Of a DNA stretch of 64,000 bases, positions 41,961 to 51,231 are shown in pieces. The stretch comes from CAZEAC01 sp964510065 (GTDB lineage Bacteria > Bdellovibrionota_C > UBA2361 > CAIXSY01). The notes beneath the pieces are model-generated. The model did not search any database and was not told the DNA's origin. It saw only the letters and a list, made by a program, of their open reading frames with translations. Numbering within the stretch: the stretch's first letter is position 1; each line of letters begins with the position of its first letter. The position numbers were made by a program, and so were the translations under genes. The stretch is from positions 1 through 64,000 of the forward strand of contig CAZEAC010000009.1 in assembly GCA_964510065.1 (NCBI GenBank), read 5' to 3'.

Positions 41961-42323
41961 GTGCAGCCTCTTTTGACTAATCGCGCTTTTCAAATCAAGT
42001 CCGACCAGGTGCGGACTATAGGTAATCTAGGTCGACAATGCGCGCGTTTTGAAGATGGTCAACGTCAAATTTCTCTGCGCAGAGAGGACAATGATATAAT
42101 CAAAATATCTGTCACTCCCAAGGCCTTTGATCTGCTTGGAATGACGGTTTTTTCGTTTTCTCCTGACGGCATCTTAAATCGAGTCGAAGTATATAGCTCT
42201 AAAATTGATCCAGAGGTTATTGATGCATTATCTGGTAAGCCCTGGCATGCTGCACAGACCGAGGCCAGATGCCTTATTGATGAAGTAATTGCGTTGAATG
42301 CTTTGAAGAACAAGAGTAATTAA
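41961..42323 (+). CDS. Orphan protein in the cassette region
   Basis: This encodes 120 residues from GTG 41961. Soluble, with beta-strand-like segments (RQISLRREDNDIIKISVTPK; LLGMTVFSFSPDGILNRVEV) and a C-terminal helix. No family recognised. It follows attC site 9 and so occupies a cassette position, but no attC fold follows its stop. Confidence 0.6.
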   Translation: MQPLLTNRAFQIKSDQVRTIGNLGRQCARFEDGQRQISLRREDNDIIKISVTPKAFDLLGMTVFSFSPDGILNRVEVYSSKIDPEVIDALSGKPWHAAQTEARCLIDEVIALNALKNKSN

Positions 42324-42344
42324 CTGTTGCTGCAGGAATAACCC

Positions 42345-42494
42345 ATCGCGTCCACAGACCCGCCGAGCTTCTTTGATCGTGATAAAAATCCATTAGGATA
42401 TTGGGCGGTTCTGTGTGTTTTCTCGCTGTTTATAGCAGCCGGCCTTTTTATATATCTTGGTCAAAAGCAATTTATGAGGGCAAGGGCTCGATAG
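42345..42494 (+). CDS. Small single-pass membrane protein with non-standard start
   Basis: An open frame of 49 codons between a TAA (42339-42341) and TAG (42492-42494) encodes a typical small membrane protein: TDPPSFFDRDKNPLGYWAVL, then the helix CVFSLFIAAGLFIYLG and a basic tail QKQFMRARAR. There is no ATG, GTG or TTG before the helix; the first plausible initiator is ATC at 42345, 22 bp after the previous stop. Either a rare start, a mutated ATG or a frameshifted remnant. Missed by start-based gene finding because of this. Confidence 0.4.
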   Translation: MASTDPPSFFDRDKNPLGYWAVLCVFSLFIAAGLFIYLGQKQFMRARAR

Positions 42495-42682
42495 CCAGGC
42501 GGGTGCAACGCTGATTGGGAGTACACCGACTTGAAAGATATAGATAGTTTCCGGTGGCCACTTCTACTATCTGAAAGTTGCGTAGCCTCATGAAGGTAGT
42601 AAAATGAGTAGTAGCGAGCAACAGGGAGGAAACGCGGCTGTTGCACGGAAGTCCACCTCGTTTCGTAAGCACAATAGGCATT

Positions 42683-43054
42683 ATGATGTTTTATAAGCAG
42701 CAAGTATTTGACACCCTGCAACGAGCACTTGCCCCCAAGACTGATGCTTCCTTTGCCGAACACGACCTATCAAACGGACGAACATTGTCGATCGGAAAAA
42801 CGCACGACGATACCAGCCTCATGGGCGTGACGCTGATGTTGCGTTTCTGGGCAATGGACTGTGATGGAATTCCCGATTCACGACCATGGACGGCAGAAGA
42901 TTTCGAGAACATGATCCAGAGAATTCAAGACGTCTTTTCGACAGGCGAGCGCTCAAGATTCCCCGAAGTAAATGAAGTTATGGAACAGACTTGGGACATT
43001 TCCATCAATGAGCTTAATAGAATGAAATTAGAAGTAGAAAAAGGACGCCGATAG
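42683..43054 (+). CDS. Orphan protein in the cassette region
   Basis: This encodes 123 residues from the ATG at 42683 (a second ATG follows directly). Soluble and acidic (DASFAEHDLSNGRTLSIGKT; RPWTAEDFENMIQRIQDVFS). No family recognised. A perfect 7-bp hairpin (AGATAGT/ACTATCT) lies upstream near 42543-42573. The stop is followed by GATAGCC, faintly like a decayed attC left box. Confidence 0.6.
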   Translation: MMFYKQQVFDTLQRALAPKTDASFAEHDLSNGRTLSIGKTHDDTSLMGVTLMLRFWAMDCDGIPDSRPWTAEDFENMIQRIQDVFSTGERSRFPEVNEVMEQTWDISINELNRMKLEVEKGRR

Positions 43055-43147
43055 CCAAAGCTGCAAGCTTTTTTTTCGCAGATTAAGAAAGAGTTGCGTA
43101 GCAATCGCCCTTTGCGTTCAGGTAGCTGCTCGAGCTAGACTATAGCT

Positions 43148-43621
43148 ATGGACGAGACAAGCCGGGCGATTATTGACAAAATCACAGTCCGCTATGCTAA
43201 GCCTACTGTCATAGAAAGCGGGCACAGCTGCGCGGTCTTTTATGACTGCCTAAAGCTGAGCCCTGCTGATCTTGCACGCCTCGCCGCGGAGGCAACCGGA
43301 GATTTGCCCGAGGAAACCTTTGACCTGGCGGTGGGAATTGCTTACACCGGAATTCTTTTTGCCTCGGCGCTTGCTGGCGGACGTGGAGTGGCGATTTTTA
43401 CCACCGATGCGAAAGTTTTCGGTCCACCCCTCAAAGGTAAAAGAGTAATAATCGTCGATGACGTAGTACATTCGGGCAGCAAACTTTTGAACGCGCAAAA
43501 AGTTATCGCAAGAGCGGGTGCCACTGTTGTCGGCTTCGCCTGTATCATTGATCGCTCGGGCGGCCAATTTGGCAGTGAAGCGCTCCCGCTGTGGAGTGCG
43601 CTTCAAACCTCGATGGAATAA
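43148..43621 (+). CDS. Type I phosphoribosyltransferase (orotate PRTase-like)
   Basis: This encodes 157 residues. The PRPP-binding motif is plain (RVIIVDDVVHSGSKLLNAQK), preceded by a flexible-loop region (TTDAKVFGPPLKGK) and an N-terminal part resembling orotate phosphoribosyltransferases (GHSCAVFYDCLKLSPADLAR; VGIAYTGILFASALA). It is shorter than PyrE (about 210 residues). It is followed 2 bp later by a Nudix gene, suggesting a small nucleotide-salvage or house-cleaning pair. It marks the return to chromosomal-type genes after the array. Confidence 0.8.
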   Translation: MDETSRAIIDKITVRYAKPTVIESGHSCAVFYDCLKLSPADLARLAAEATGDLPEETFDLAVGIAYTGILFASALAGGRGVAIFTTDAKVFGPPLKGKRVIIVDDVVHSGSKLLNAQKVIARAGATVVGFACIIDRSGGQFGSEALPLWSALQTSME

Positions 43622-43623
43622 CG

Positions 43624-44175
43624 ATGAACGATCTCGAGCGAAATCCCTGGAAGACCCTAGACAGTAAAGTTGTGTATAAAAATCCATGGATCTCCGTTCG
43701 CGAAGATAAAGTTATCTGTCCCGATGGTAGCGAGGGAATATACGGCGTAGTTGATTCAAAAAGAGCTACAGCAGTAGTGGCGCTTACACCTGATCGTGAA
43801 GTGTATTTGGTCGGACAATACCGTTATCCAATCGATCGTTATTCATGGGAGATAATCGAAGGCGGAGTTGAGCCGGGCGAAAGTCCACTTGCTGCATGCA
43901 AGCGTGAGCTTGAGGAGGAGGCCGGATTGCAGGCTGAAAAGTTTGTGCCGCTAGGAGGCGAAACACATCTCAGTAACTGCTTTACCTCGGAGCGATCATA
44001 CCTTTACCTTGCAACGGAATTAAGGCCGGTACAATCGCGACCTGACAATACGGAGATTCTTCAGGTGAAGAAAGTGCCTCTGAGTGATGCCTTGCGCATG
44101 TGTGATAGTGGTGAAATTTCGGATGGCCTATCACTTATTGGATTAATGCTGACCGATAGAATGCTTAACCCGTAA
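43624..44175 (+). CDS. Nudix hydrolase (ADP-ribose pyrophosphatase-like)
   Basis: This encodes 183 residues from the ATG at 43624, two bases after the previous stop; an earlier start inside the upstream gene is less likely. The Nudix box is complete: GGVEPGESPLAACKRELEEE followed by AGL (GX5EX7REUXEEXGU). Upstream YLVGQYRYPIDRYSWEIIEG is typical of ADP-ribose pyrophosphatase-type members. It hydrolyses a nucleoside diphosphate linked to another moiety; ADP-ribose is the best guess. It converges with the PA14 gene 23 bp downstream. Confidence 0.88.
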   Translation: MNDLERNPWKTLDSKVVYKNPWISVREDKVICPDGSEGIYGVVDSKRATAVVALTPDREVYLVGQYRYPIDRYSWEIIEGGVEPGESPLAACKRELEEEAGLQAEKFVPLGGETHLSNCFTSERSYLYLATELRPVQSRPDNTEILQVKKVPLSDALRMCDSGEISDGLSLIGLMLTDRMLNP

Positions 44176-44198
44176 ATCCTGGTGAGACTTGCGGCGGG

Positions 44199-46178
44199 TT
44201 AACGCAAGATGAAGCTATCGCTCGCCATGGCCTGAAGTTCCTCGCCGCGAAGCCCCCAGTCGAGCCGTAGCGCGCCGTCTCCGATTGTATTGCGGTAGCG
44301 CAGCGCAATTTGGTGCTCACCCGAAGAAAGTTCGATCTGTGCGGTCTCTGATTGCCTGCCATGCGGTCCCCAGTCTTCGATAACCAAAACTCTATCGATG
44401 TAAAGGCAGGCCCCATCGTCGGACGTTAATTGAAACTCATATTCTCCGCCCCGTACAGTTCGGAAAAGACCAATCCACTGAATAGTAAAAGGAGCGGCGT
44501 ACGGCGGTGGGCCTTCAGACCAGACCGCAAGGTTTTGAAAATTTCTTGCGTCGATCTGGATTGTATTTGCCGGCTGAAGCTGATTGAGGAATCGATCGCA
44601 CCGATTCCACGGGTTATCTCGGTACACGACTCCATGAATCCCCGTACCAGCACCATGGCGCGCACGGTCAAAATGATATGATAGTGCCGGAGCAGCGGCG
44701 GCCAGCATCATTAAAAATGATCCAATCAATCCCCAGCTAAAGTAACGACTCTGCGCCGAAGCCTCTCTACAGGTAACGAGAAAGTACCAGGCAATACACC
44801 AAACGAGCACTAGTGGCACTAGTTCGTATACTCCAGGCAGCCCAGCAATTTTACCCCAGTTAAATGCCACTGAATTGTGAGTGAGAAGTGTTTCGCCAAA
44901 GGTAGGAGAACTTACATGAGCGAATCGACCAATTAGGTAATTGGGAATAAGAAATTGAAAGATTGGATTAGTGTATTCGTAGCCAAGGCGTGGATCGGTT
45001 GCGGTCGCCATCAGCATAATTATGATTGAGATTGGCGTAAATAAAAGCGCGAAGATTCTCGCCATTGAAAAACGCATAAGTGGCGCGATGAGTAGCATGG
45101 CAAACGGCAGCGCCGGAATTACATGGCGCGGACCGACCGAGGCGCCTCCTCCGGCGTACATAATGCTTGTGCCATAGCCCGCATTAAGGCCAATAAACAA
45201 TAAAAGGATCACAAGTGATGCCAAAAGCTCTGCACGGAACTTGCTCGCAAGCGGGGTGAGCATTCCGGGAAGAATGAGAAGGAGCACCGGGTTGCACGCA
45301 AAGAGGCCACGCTGTGCACCGAAAAGAATTGAGTATAGCACCTCAATTTTTGGAAGTGTTACCCCCAAGATTCCTTGCGCATGCTGGGTAAAAGCAGTCT
45401 GCGAATCTCTGGCGTATGCCGCGTAAGAGATAAATAGCGGGTCCTTGAATGCGGCAAGATTATAGAGAATTAGAATAAGTCCGCTGCAAAGGCCTCCCAA
45501 CGTAAAACTGCTCGTGGCCTTGAGCGAATCCGCCTTCCAAAATGCATAGGGCACCAATGCAATCAAAGCCAGCGCCGCTGGATACTCAGTTACCACGGCA
45601 AAGCCAAAACAAAGGCCGCTCACCAGGTTAGCGAGTGCTGACTCACTTTTAAAATAAATGAGCGCAAAGCCGATAAAGAGCAATGCCGCGACGATCTGAT
45701 GGCCGAAGAAAAGAGTGGAGAAAGGAAATACGATTGTTCCGAGGGAATATGCGGCAAGGAGCAGCAGTGCATGGGCAGTTGGTACTATTGTACGGAGAAC
45801 ATTAAAAAGCGCGACGCCGGCAAGCGCGGAAAGCAGCCCGAGGGTGTTCCAAATCGAGAGATAGCAGATCCAGCTGTAAGCTTGCGAACTATGTTCCATG
45901 AACGCAAAAATAATCTTGGAGAATATCCACCACGCCGGAACGAGAAGCAGTGATGAGCCTGGCGCTTTACCAGAATAATAATGTCCCTCGTGTTGAATAC
46001 AATCCGCAGTGTTGATTACAAACGGATCTATAATGGTGCTACCGTTCTCTATTAGCGCGCGCGTGAGGTCAATTCGCACGTTTTCATTGTGTCCGCCGCC
46101 CTGATAGAAGTAGCCGTAAGTCAGCCAAAGGATGAAAAAAAGCACCAGAGAAATCTTGCCGGGACGTAATCCGTTCAC
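44199..46178 (-). CDS. GT-C-like polytopic membrane protein with C-terminal PA14 domain
   Basis: This encodes 659 residues. The first ~490 have about ten or eleven hydrophobic helices with a periplasmic loop after the first one that carries charged residues (YYSGKAPGSSLLLVPAWW), as in GT-C glycosyltransferases of the PMT/ArnT kind, which use lipid-linked sugars. From about residue 540 comes a soluble domain with the PA14 pattern: FTIQWIGLFRTVRGGEYEFQ, LTSDDGACLYIDRVLVIEDW, and SSGEHQIALRYRNTIGDGAL. PA14 domains bind carbohydrate. The role is probably glycan transfer or recognition at the cell surface. It follows the RecJ-helicase gene by 22 bp. Confidence 0.75.
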   Translation of the reverse strand: MNGLRPGKISLVLFFILWLTYGYFYQGGGHNENVRIDLTRALIENGSTIIDPFVINTADCIQHEGHYYSGKAPGSSLLLVPAWWIFSKIIFAFMEHSSQAYSWICYLSIWNTLGLLSALAGVALFNVLRTIVPTAHALLLLAAYSLGTIVFPFSTLFFGHQIVAALLFIGFALIYFKSESALANLVSGLCFGFAVVTEYPAALALIALVPYAFWKADSLKATSSFTLGGLCSGLILILYNLAAFKDPLFISYAAYARDSQTAFTQHAQGILGVTLPKIEVLYSILFGAQRGLFACNPVLLLILPGMLTPLASKFRAELLASLVILLLFIGLNAGYGTSIMYAGGGASVGPRHVIPALPFAMLLIAPLMRFSMARIFALLFTPISIIIMLMATATDPRLGYEYTNPIFQFLIPNYLIGRFAHVSSPTFGETLLTHNSVAFNWGKIAGLPGVYELVPLVLVWCIAWYFLVTCREASAQSRYFSWGLIGSFLMMLAAAAPALSYHFDRARHGAGTGIHGVVYRDNPWNRCDRFLNQLQPANTIQIDARNFQNLAVWSEGPPPYAAPFTIQWIGLFRTVRGGEYEFQLTSDDGACLYIDRVLVIEDWGPHGRQSETAQIELSSGEHQIALRYRNTIGDGALRLDWGLRGEELQAMASDSFILR

Positions 46179-46200
46179 GCTAGCAACTATTCACTAAGTT

Positions 46201-49200
46201 CTAATCTTCCTCAAGGGCTGGAAATATGTGCGCAGTTTCACTTTTAGCTCTTCGCGTTCGATAATAAAGCCGCTGCTCGGCGCTGTTCTGCCCGAACAGG
46301 CTATAACCGACACTGGCCCGCTTCCCGCGGCCCCAACGTCCCTCAAGCTGCATCGCTCCCTCGCTCGTTTGCGGACTGTTGAGAACGACTCCGATGTCGG
46401 CGCCGGGAAGGTGCTGGCCTTCTTGGATTATTGCTGTGGCAACCAAGATTCGACGTTCTCCGGATGCAAACCTAGCGAGATTTCTCTCAATGTCGCGGTC
46501 TTTAAATGTTCGATCGGTGCTGTGAATGTAGGTGGCACCGAATGAGCTGGTCCCGGCAAAGGCGTTCAAAATATCAGCGTAGAAGTTGCTTTGCCAAACA
46601 CTTCCTGAATAAACAATTGCGCGCTCGTTGGGGTTGGTTTCGAAATGGCCCTGCAGAATTGCGAGTGTTCGTGCCGCTTTTGGATTGTAGTGTCCGAAGG
46701 AAACTTGTCGTGCCGTGAATGTGCGGAGAAATTCACTTCTCGCGTGGGCCAGTTCGCGAGATTTTTCACGCCTTCCCTTTGAGTCAAGTGAGGCGTAGCT
46801 ATTACGAGGCTTAAGCGGGAGTTCAGGGAGATCACGTTCGCGTGCGCATGCGAGGTACGATTGATAGAGAAGGTTATTGCGATCCGGCATGAAAACTCTG
46901 CGCCTGCACAATCTCACGCCATTGCGCCTGTCTGCCGGATCTTCGGCGGTGAGCGGCACGATGAGATCATAAAAACCCATGGCGAGCCGATGTAAATAAA
47001 TCTCGATACCGTATTCTTCCAGTAATGTACGAAGGTGTGCGCATTCTTGCAGTGCGGAAGTTGTTGAGAGCGCTCCCATAAGCTGTGGCGAATCCAGGCG
47101 CCCGTGAGTAAGGGCTTTTCGAAGTGTCACGAGATCATAGCGCGAGGGGAGTTTGTAATAGCCTTTTGCCACTCCAGTAATGCCCAAGGCTATCTTCTGA
47201 AGCCTGGGAAAGGCATCGAGCGCATGGACAAGTGAAACTCCGAATTGTCGTGAATGTTCGACCACAACTTTTAATAAGGGATCAATGCGTGCATCGCGCT
47301 CCAAATCATGCGCGACCGAGTGTTTGAGCGGCTGTGGATTTGTCACTCGGCCATAGTTCATAATATGGAGTGCGCGATACATGACAAATTTTTTAAGCTC
47401 GGTGTTTCCTGGAGAGGCCGTTATACTGACCGAGGCAGTGCCGAGCCTATTAAATATCTCAGCAAGGCGCACATAAGCGTGTTCTCCACGGGCGTGGTGA
47501 CATTCATCATAGATCACAAAGGTAAATCGTCCGGCATCAATTTGGCCTTTCTCAATTGCGGAGAGAATAAGCTCGGGAGTTGCTACTACGATCCGAGTTT
47601 TCGGTGAAAAAAATATCTCCGATCGATCGTCTTTCGTGATGCCTCCTATGGCGCAGGCGACTGCTTCCGGCGGAAGGAGAAGAAGCTTTCGCATGCAAGC
47701 GGCCTGCTGTTTGGCGAGTACTCTTGTGGGAACCAAAAATAAAATAGTCTCCGGATAAACCTTTTCGAGCTTATGCGCTGCAATTCCTGTGACGACTCCG
47801 GTCTTTCCGGCTCCTGTTTCACCGACAAAGAGATTCCTAGTCGAGTTTACAAGATAGTCAATGATGCACTTAACTTGTCCCTTATTAAATTGAAATGTAT
47901 CGGGATTAAGAAGTCGGCACTCCCAATGTTCGCGAAGCTCGTACAGATTACTCGGATAACTGAAGGCTCTTCTCGCGAGATCAAACGGCTCCACGGGCGC
48001 CGGGGGAGGGGGTGCTTCGAACTCAAATTTGACCTGCGTAGCAATCGGACCGCCCACCGCGGCAGGCAACCGGGGTAGAGGTTGATGCAGCGGAAAATCG
48101 AGCATTGGACGGCGAAGTTTGACTCGAAAATCATATTGCAGCTGCTGCGCGAGCTCTCCCAAGGTCTCACGTTCTGCGGAATTATCAGCTGCGGTAATTG
48201 CGTGGATTTTGAGGTAGGTCGAGCGCCCCTTGTGCGTGAGATCCCTCACGGCAGAAGCACATATGGAAACCTTGTTGCCCTTCACAATCGCTGGATGAGA
48301 TTTCTCATAATAAAGCCGACCCCACATAACATACCCGGATCGGTCCCTGAGTTTAATGGTGAGGTGCCCTCCGCGATCAATGAAGAAATGGTTGACGCTT
48401 AGATTTTCAAAGAGGAGATTTATTTCCGGATTTCCCTGGCCGTAGGGAGCCATTCTATCAAGCTCTTTAAGTCGGGCATTTAGACCGGCAAAAGTCGTGA
48501 TAATATCCGCCTTTACCACTTTCTCTTTTGGCTCGGTGCCAATCTGCGCGACTACTTGATCGTCCCAAAACTTCTGAGATTCTGCCACCTTTCCCTCGCG
48601 CATGGTACCACCGGCAGCCTTTGGATATCCGCCCGCAGACACAAAGTAGCCGCGAGCCTGACACGCGCGCAGAACACCGCCGGAATCAAATCCATCGATT
48701 GGATTTCGTGCCGAAACTCGGTTGTCTCGCCCGGCAATGAGCGTGGGGCAGTTGTAGAGCGTCGAAAAAACCGAGGCGATAAGTCCGATAATTCCCGGCT
48801 CATAAGATCCCTGAATGAAAAGCGCACGTGGTTTATTACCAGCGGCTTTGATTTCGGCGTCTATCTGACTCACGGCACTTCGCTGTTTCTCTTTTCTTGT
48901 GAGGTTGAGTTGGTCTACCTCCGTAGCAATCTGTTCTGCCAAGTCCGGATCTCGTGTGCTGAGGAGCAGGTACGATTGCATCGCATCGGCCATTCTTCCG
49001 GCGGCATTCAAGCGAGGCGCGATATCAAAGCCTACTGACGATTCATTTGGATTCACCGCAAATCCAAGTTTTTTTAAGAGCGCTTGAATACCCACCCTTT
49101 TTGAGTGCGCAAGTACTGAAAGACCATGCGCAACAATTATTCGATTCTCGTCGATAAGTGGAACGACGTCAGCGATAGTGCCGAGCATGGTTACATCGAG

Positions 49201-49956
49201 AGTCGCCCTCCAATTAATGTTTGAGAAGTGTTGCGCAAGACCGATACCAAGCGCCTGAACTATTCCCGCAGTGCAAAGTTTGTTGTGCGCATACTGACAA
49301 TCCTTTCGGCCTGGATTGATGAAGATATTCGGCTCAGCCGCGCGATCTTCACCCATGTGGTGATGGTCAATAATTGTAACGTGAATTCCTCGGTCTCGAA
49401 GCCAAGCGACTAGCTCGTGAGAAAGGCTTGCTTGATCAAATACAAAAAGATCGCGGACTCCCACATCAATAAGTTTTTGGAGGACTTCGCGGTGCAGTCC
49501 GTGCCCGTGTCTCTCACGAACTGAAAAGTATGGAGTGTGACAAATTCCTAGTGAGCTTAAATAATCAGAGAATGCAACGACAGAGGTGACGCCGTCGACA
49601 TCGTAGTCACCGTAGCAGGCGACCGCGCGCCCGCTTGCTTTGAGTTGAGAAATATATTCGACAAGCTTGTCGAAGTCTTTAATTGAGCGCGGGTCCGCAA
49701 AGTTGTCAAAGCTTGGCTCAAGAAAGCGCGCCAACTCGAGACCAGCTTTCGCACCACGCGCAGCCAGAACGCGGGCGAGAGTCTCTGAATTCTTTCCAAG
49801 CTGCTGCCGAATTCGCTTTTCTTCGGCCGTGGGAACTTCGCGAAGCTCGATTCGTGCGGAGGGCACTAACGAGGGAGCCTCGGGGGCAAGAAATCTCGGT
49901 GCCGTGTCGCTGCGAGCTGTCGCCGATGGCGCTTGAGTCTCCGTGTTAATGCTCAT
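46201..49956 (-). CDS. recJ: RecJ-type ssDNA exonuclease fused to a Hef/FANCM-like DECH helicase
   Basis: This encodes 1251 residues, about twice a normal RecJ. Residues ~45-600 are RecJ: motif I CYGDYDVDGVTS (~114-125), DHHH (197-200), DVTMLGTIADVVPL (~254-267), IAPRLNAAGRM (312-322) and the DHHA1 loop SAGGYPKAAGG (440-450), then an OB-like region. Two core positions deviate: motif II reads VFDQAS where RecJ has a DNG/DCG, and the DHHA1 GGH is GGY. Residues ~685-1251 are an SF2 helicase: Walker A GETGAGKTG (712-720), VATPEL, DECH (817-820), TASPG (846-850), and motif VI QLEGRWGRGKR near 1205, the Hef/FANCM pattern. A Pro-rich linker (~645-657) joins them. In one polypeptide the helicase could feed ssDNA to the nuclease. 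Confidence 0.85.
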   Translation of the reverse strand: MSINTETQAPSATARSDTAPRFLAPEAPSLVPSARIELREVPTAEEKRIRQQLGKNSETLARVLAARGAKAGLELARFLEPSFDNFADPRSIKDFDKLVEYISQLKASGRAVACYGDYDVDGVTSVVAFSDYLSSLGICHTPYFSVRERHGHGLHREVLQKLIDVGVRDLFVFDQASLSHELVAWLRDRGIHVTIIDHHHMGEDRAAEPNIFINPGRKDCQYAHNKLCTAGIVQALGIGLAQHFSNINWRATLDVTMLGTIADVVPLIDENRIIVAHGLSVLAHSKRVGIQALLKKLGFAVNPNESSVGFDIAPRLNAAGRMADAMQSYLLLSTRDPDLAEQIATEVDQLNLTRKEKQRSAVSQIDAEIKAAGNKPRALFIQGSYEPGIIGLIASVFSTLYNCPTLIAGRDNRVSARNPIDGFDSGGVLRACQARGYFVSAGGYPKAAGGTMREGKVAESQKFWDDQVVAQIGTEPKEKVVKADIITTFAGLNARLKELDRMAPYGQGNPEINLLFENLSVNHFFIDRGGHLTIKLRDRSGYVMWGRLYYEKSHPAIVKGNKVSICASAVRDLTHKGRSTYLKIHAITAADNSAERETLGELAQQLQYDFRVKLRRPMLDFPLHQPLPRLPAAVGGPIATQVKFEFEAPPPPAPVEPFDLARRAFSYPSNLYELREHWECRLLNPDTFQFNKGQVKCIIDYLVNSTRNLFVGETGAGKTGVVTGIAAHKLEKVYPETILFLVPTRVLAKQQAACMRKLLLLPPEAVACAIGGITKDDRSEIFFSPKTRIVVATPELILSAIEKGQIDAGRFTFVIYDECHHARGEHAYVRLAEIFNRLGTASVSITASPGNTELKKFVMYRALHIMNYGRVTNPQPLKHSVAHDLERDARIDPLLKVVVEHSRQFGVSLVHALDAFPRLQKIALGITGVAKGYYKLPSRYDLVTLRKALTHGRLDSPQLMGALSTTSALQECAHLRTLLEEYGIEIYLHRLAMGFYDLIVPLTAEDPADRRNGVRLCRRRVFMPDRNNLLYQSYLACARERDLPELPLKPRNSYASLDSKGRREKSRELAHARSEFLRTFTARQVSFGHYNPKAARTLAILQGHFETNPNERAIVYSGSVWQSNFYADILNAFAGTSSFGATYIHSTDRTFKDRDIERNLARFASGERRILVATAIIQEGQHLPGADIGVVLNSPQTSEGAMQLEGRWGRGKRASVGYSLFGQNSAEQRLYYRTRRAKSETAHIFPALEED

Positions 49957-50099
49957 GGCCCTACTTCACCACTGAAAGCACAAAATGGTCAGCTCGTGCC
50001 CTACTTCATAGCTATATAAAATTTAGGCTGAAATCCGACCTGGTTCATATAATGCTGATTAGATAGTACTACGGTGATCAATACACACCGCGTGTGCTG

Positions 50100-51068
50100 C
50101 TAAGCGATGTCGCTAATTTTTATCTCAATCTTCGCTTCTTGTCTCAGCTTCGTGATGACTTCTTTAACAGCCTCGAAGCGTTTCTTGGCTACAAGTTGTC
50201 GCTCAAGCTTTGGCTTTGCGGTTGTAAAATCAGCTGCCTTTCCAGCTTTTTTCTCTTCGAGCTTTATTAAGTGGTAGCCAAACTTTGTCCGTACGGGTTC
50301 ACTGATTTCTCCGGGCTTTAAAGAGAAGGCGGCCTTCTCAAACTCCGGAACCATCATACCACTTTGAAAAAAGCCTAAATCGCCGCCTCTTTCTTTTGAG
50401 GGGCAATCAGACTGCAGTTTCGCGATCGCGGCAAAATCAGCTTTTGGCGCAGCAACTTCGCTACGAATCTTCTTTATCTTTGCCTCAGCTTCACTCCACT
50501 GTGCTTCAGTGGCGTTGTCCTCGACTTTAACAAGGATGTGGCGAGCATGCACCGAATCACGCTCCGCATATTTGGAAGGATCTTTATCATACTCCGCCTT
50601 AATGTCAGTGTCGCTGACCTTAATGTCTTTTGGTATTTGCTTATCGAGGTAGGCTCGAATGCGGTGGTTATCCGACACATCATTTACGAAGCGATCGTAG
50701 GTGGTGCCGATCTGTTTTAACATTTCTGTTAGTTGTTCCTTGGATTCGTAAGCTTTTAACTCTTCGTCGACCTCTTTCTTAATCTGCGTATCGTCGATAG
50801 TGCCGCTTTTTTTTGCGGCTTCAAGTAGGAGCTTGCGCTCTATTATCGCGTTGAGGCTCGCAATTTGAAGCGCTCGAAGCTTTTTTTGATCATCTTTCGC
50901 CTGCATTTTCTCATACGACAGCGCAGGCTGGCGTCGAATTTCATCATTGACCGTCCCCACGGTAATGCTCTCGCCGTTTACAAGTGCGGCGATATCGGAG
51001 TCTTTTAGCTCGGCGGCATTAACTATTGAGGCACAAAGGCAGATTATGGGTAAAAGAAAATATTTCAT
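50100..51068 (-). CDS. Secreted parvulin-type peptidyl-prolyl isomerase (PpiC/PrsA-like)
   Basis: This encodes 322 residues with a signal peptide (YFLLPIICLCASIVNA). A SurA-N-like helical domain follows (ALVNGESITVGTVNDEIRRQ), then a rotamase domain around residues 170-275: HARHILVKVED, FAAIAKLQSDCPSKERGGDL, FFQSGMMVPEFEKAAFSLKP, and VRTKFGYHLIKLEEKK. It helps fold exported proteins in the periplasm. It lies 143 bp upstream of the RecJ fusion gene on the same strand and is separated from the divergent 51366 gene by a palindromic repeat. It is the second parvulin of the window. Confidence 0.88.
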   Translation of the reverse strand: MKYFLLPIICLCASIVNAAELKDSDIAALVNGESITVGTVNDEIRRQPALSYEKMQAKDDQKKLRALQIASLNAIIERKLLLEAAKKSGTIDDTQIKKEVDEELKAYESKEQLTEMLKQIGTTYDRFVNDVSDNHRIRAYLDKQIPKDIKVSDTDIKAEYDKDPSKYAERDSVHARHILVKVEDNATEAQWSEAEAKIKKIRSEVAAPKADFAAIAKLQSDCPSKERGGDLGFFQSGMMVPEFEKAAFSLKPGEISEPVRTKFGYHLIKLEEKKAGKAADFTTAKPKLERQLVAKKRFEAVKEVITKLRQEAKIEIKISDIA

Positions 51069-51231
51069 GATTTCAGATGCTCCTCTTTATTGTATGCACT
51101 CTACGCCGAAGGGCTCGCTTATGAAAGGAGGACGAGCGGCTTCCCCGTAGAGCGCTGTTCTCGATTCGAAAACAATTGTTGCTCTTTGAGTAATTTGCTC
51201 TAGTATATCAATGGGTTATGGTGAGCTGCGG

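Noticed and set aside
30138..43054. Search for an integron integrase or attI
   Set aside because: No tyrosine recombinase frame is visible on either strand in the window, and the left border has no convincing attI.
42489..43122. Two further sites with GATAGCC after stop codons (42489 and 43049) and GTTGCGTAGC downstream, resembling decayed attC sites
   Set aside because: They share a short common motif, but the arms do not pair well enough and the AAC core is lost. Not counted as attC without a model score.
46183..46200. AGCAACTATTCACTAAGTTC between the PA14 and RecJ-helicase genes, similar to one end of the CACAGAG-type element
   Set aside because: Only about 15 bases match and no core palindrome is present; could be chance.
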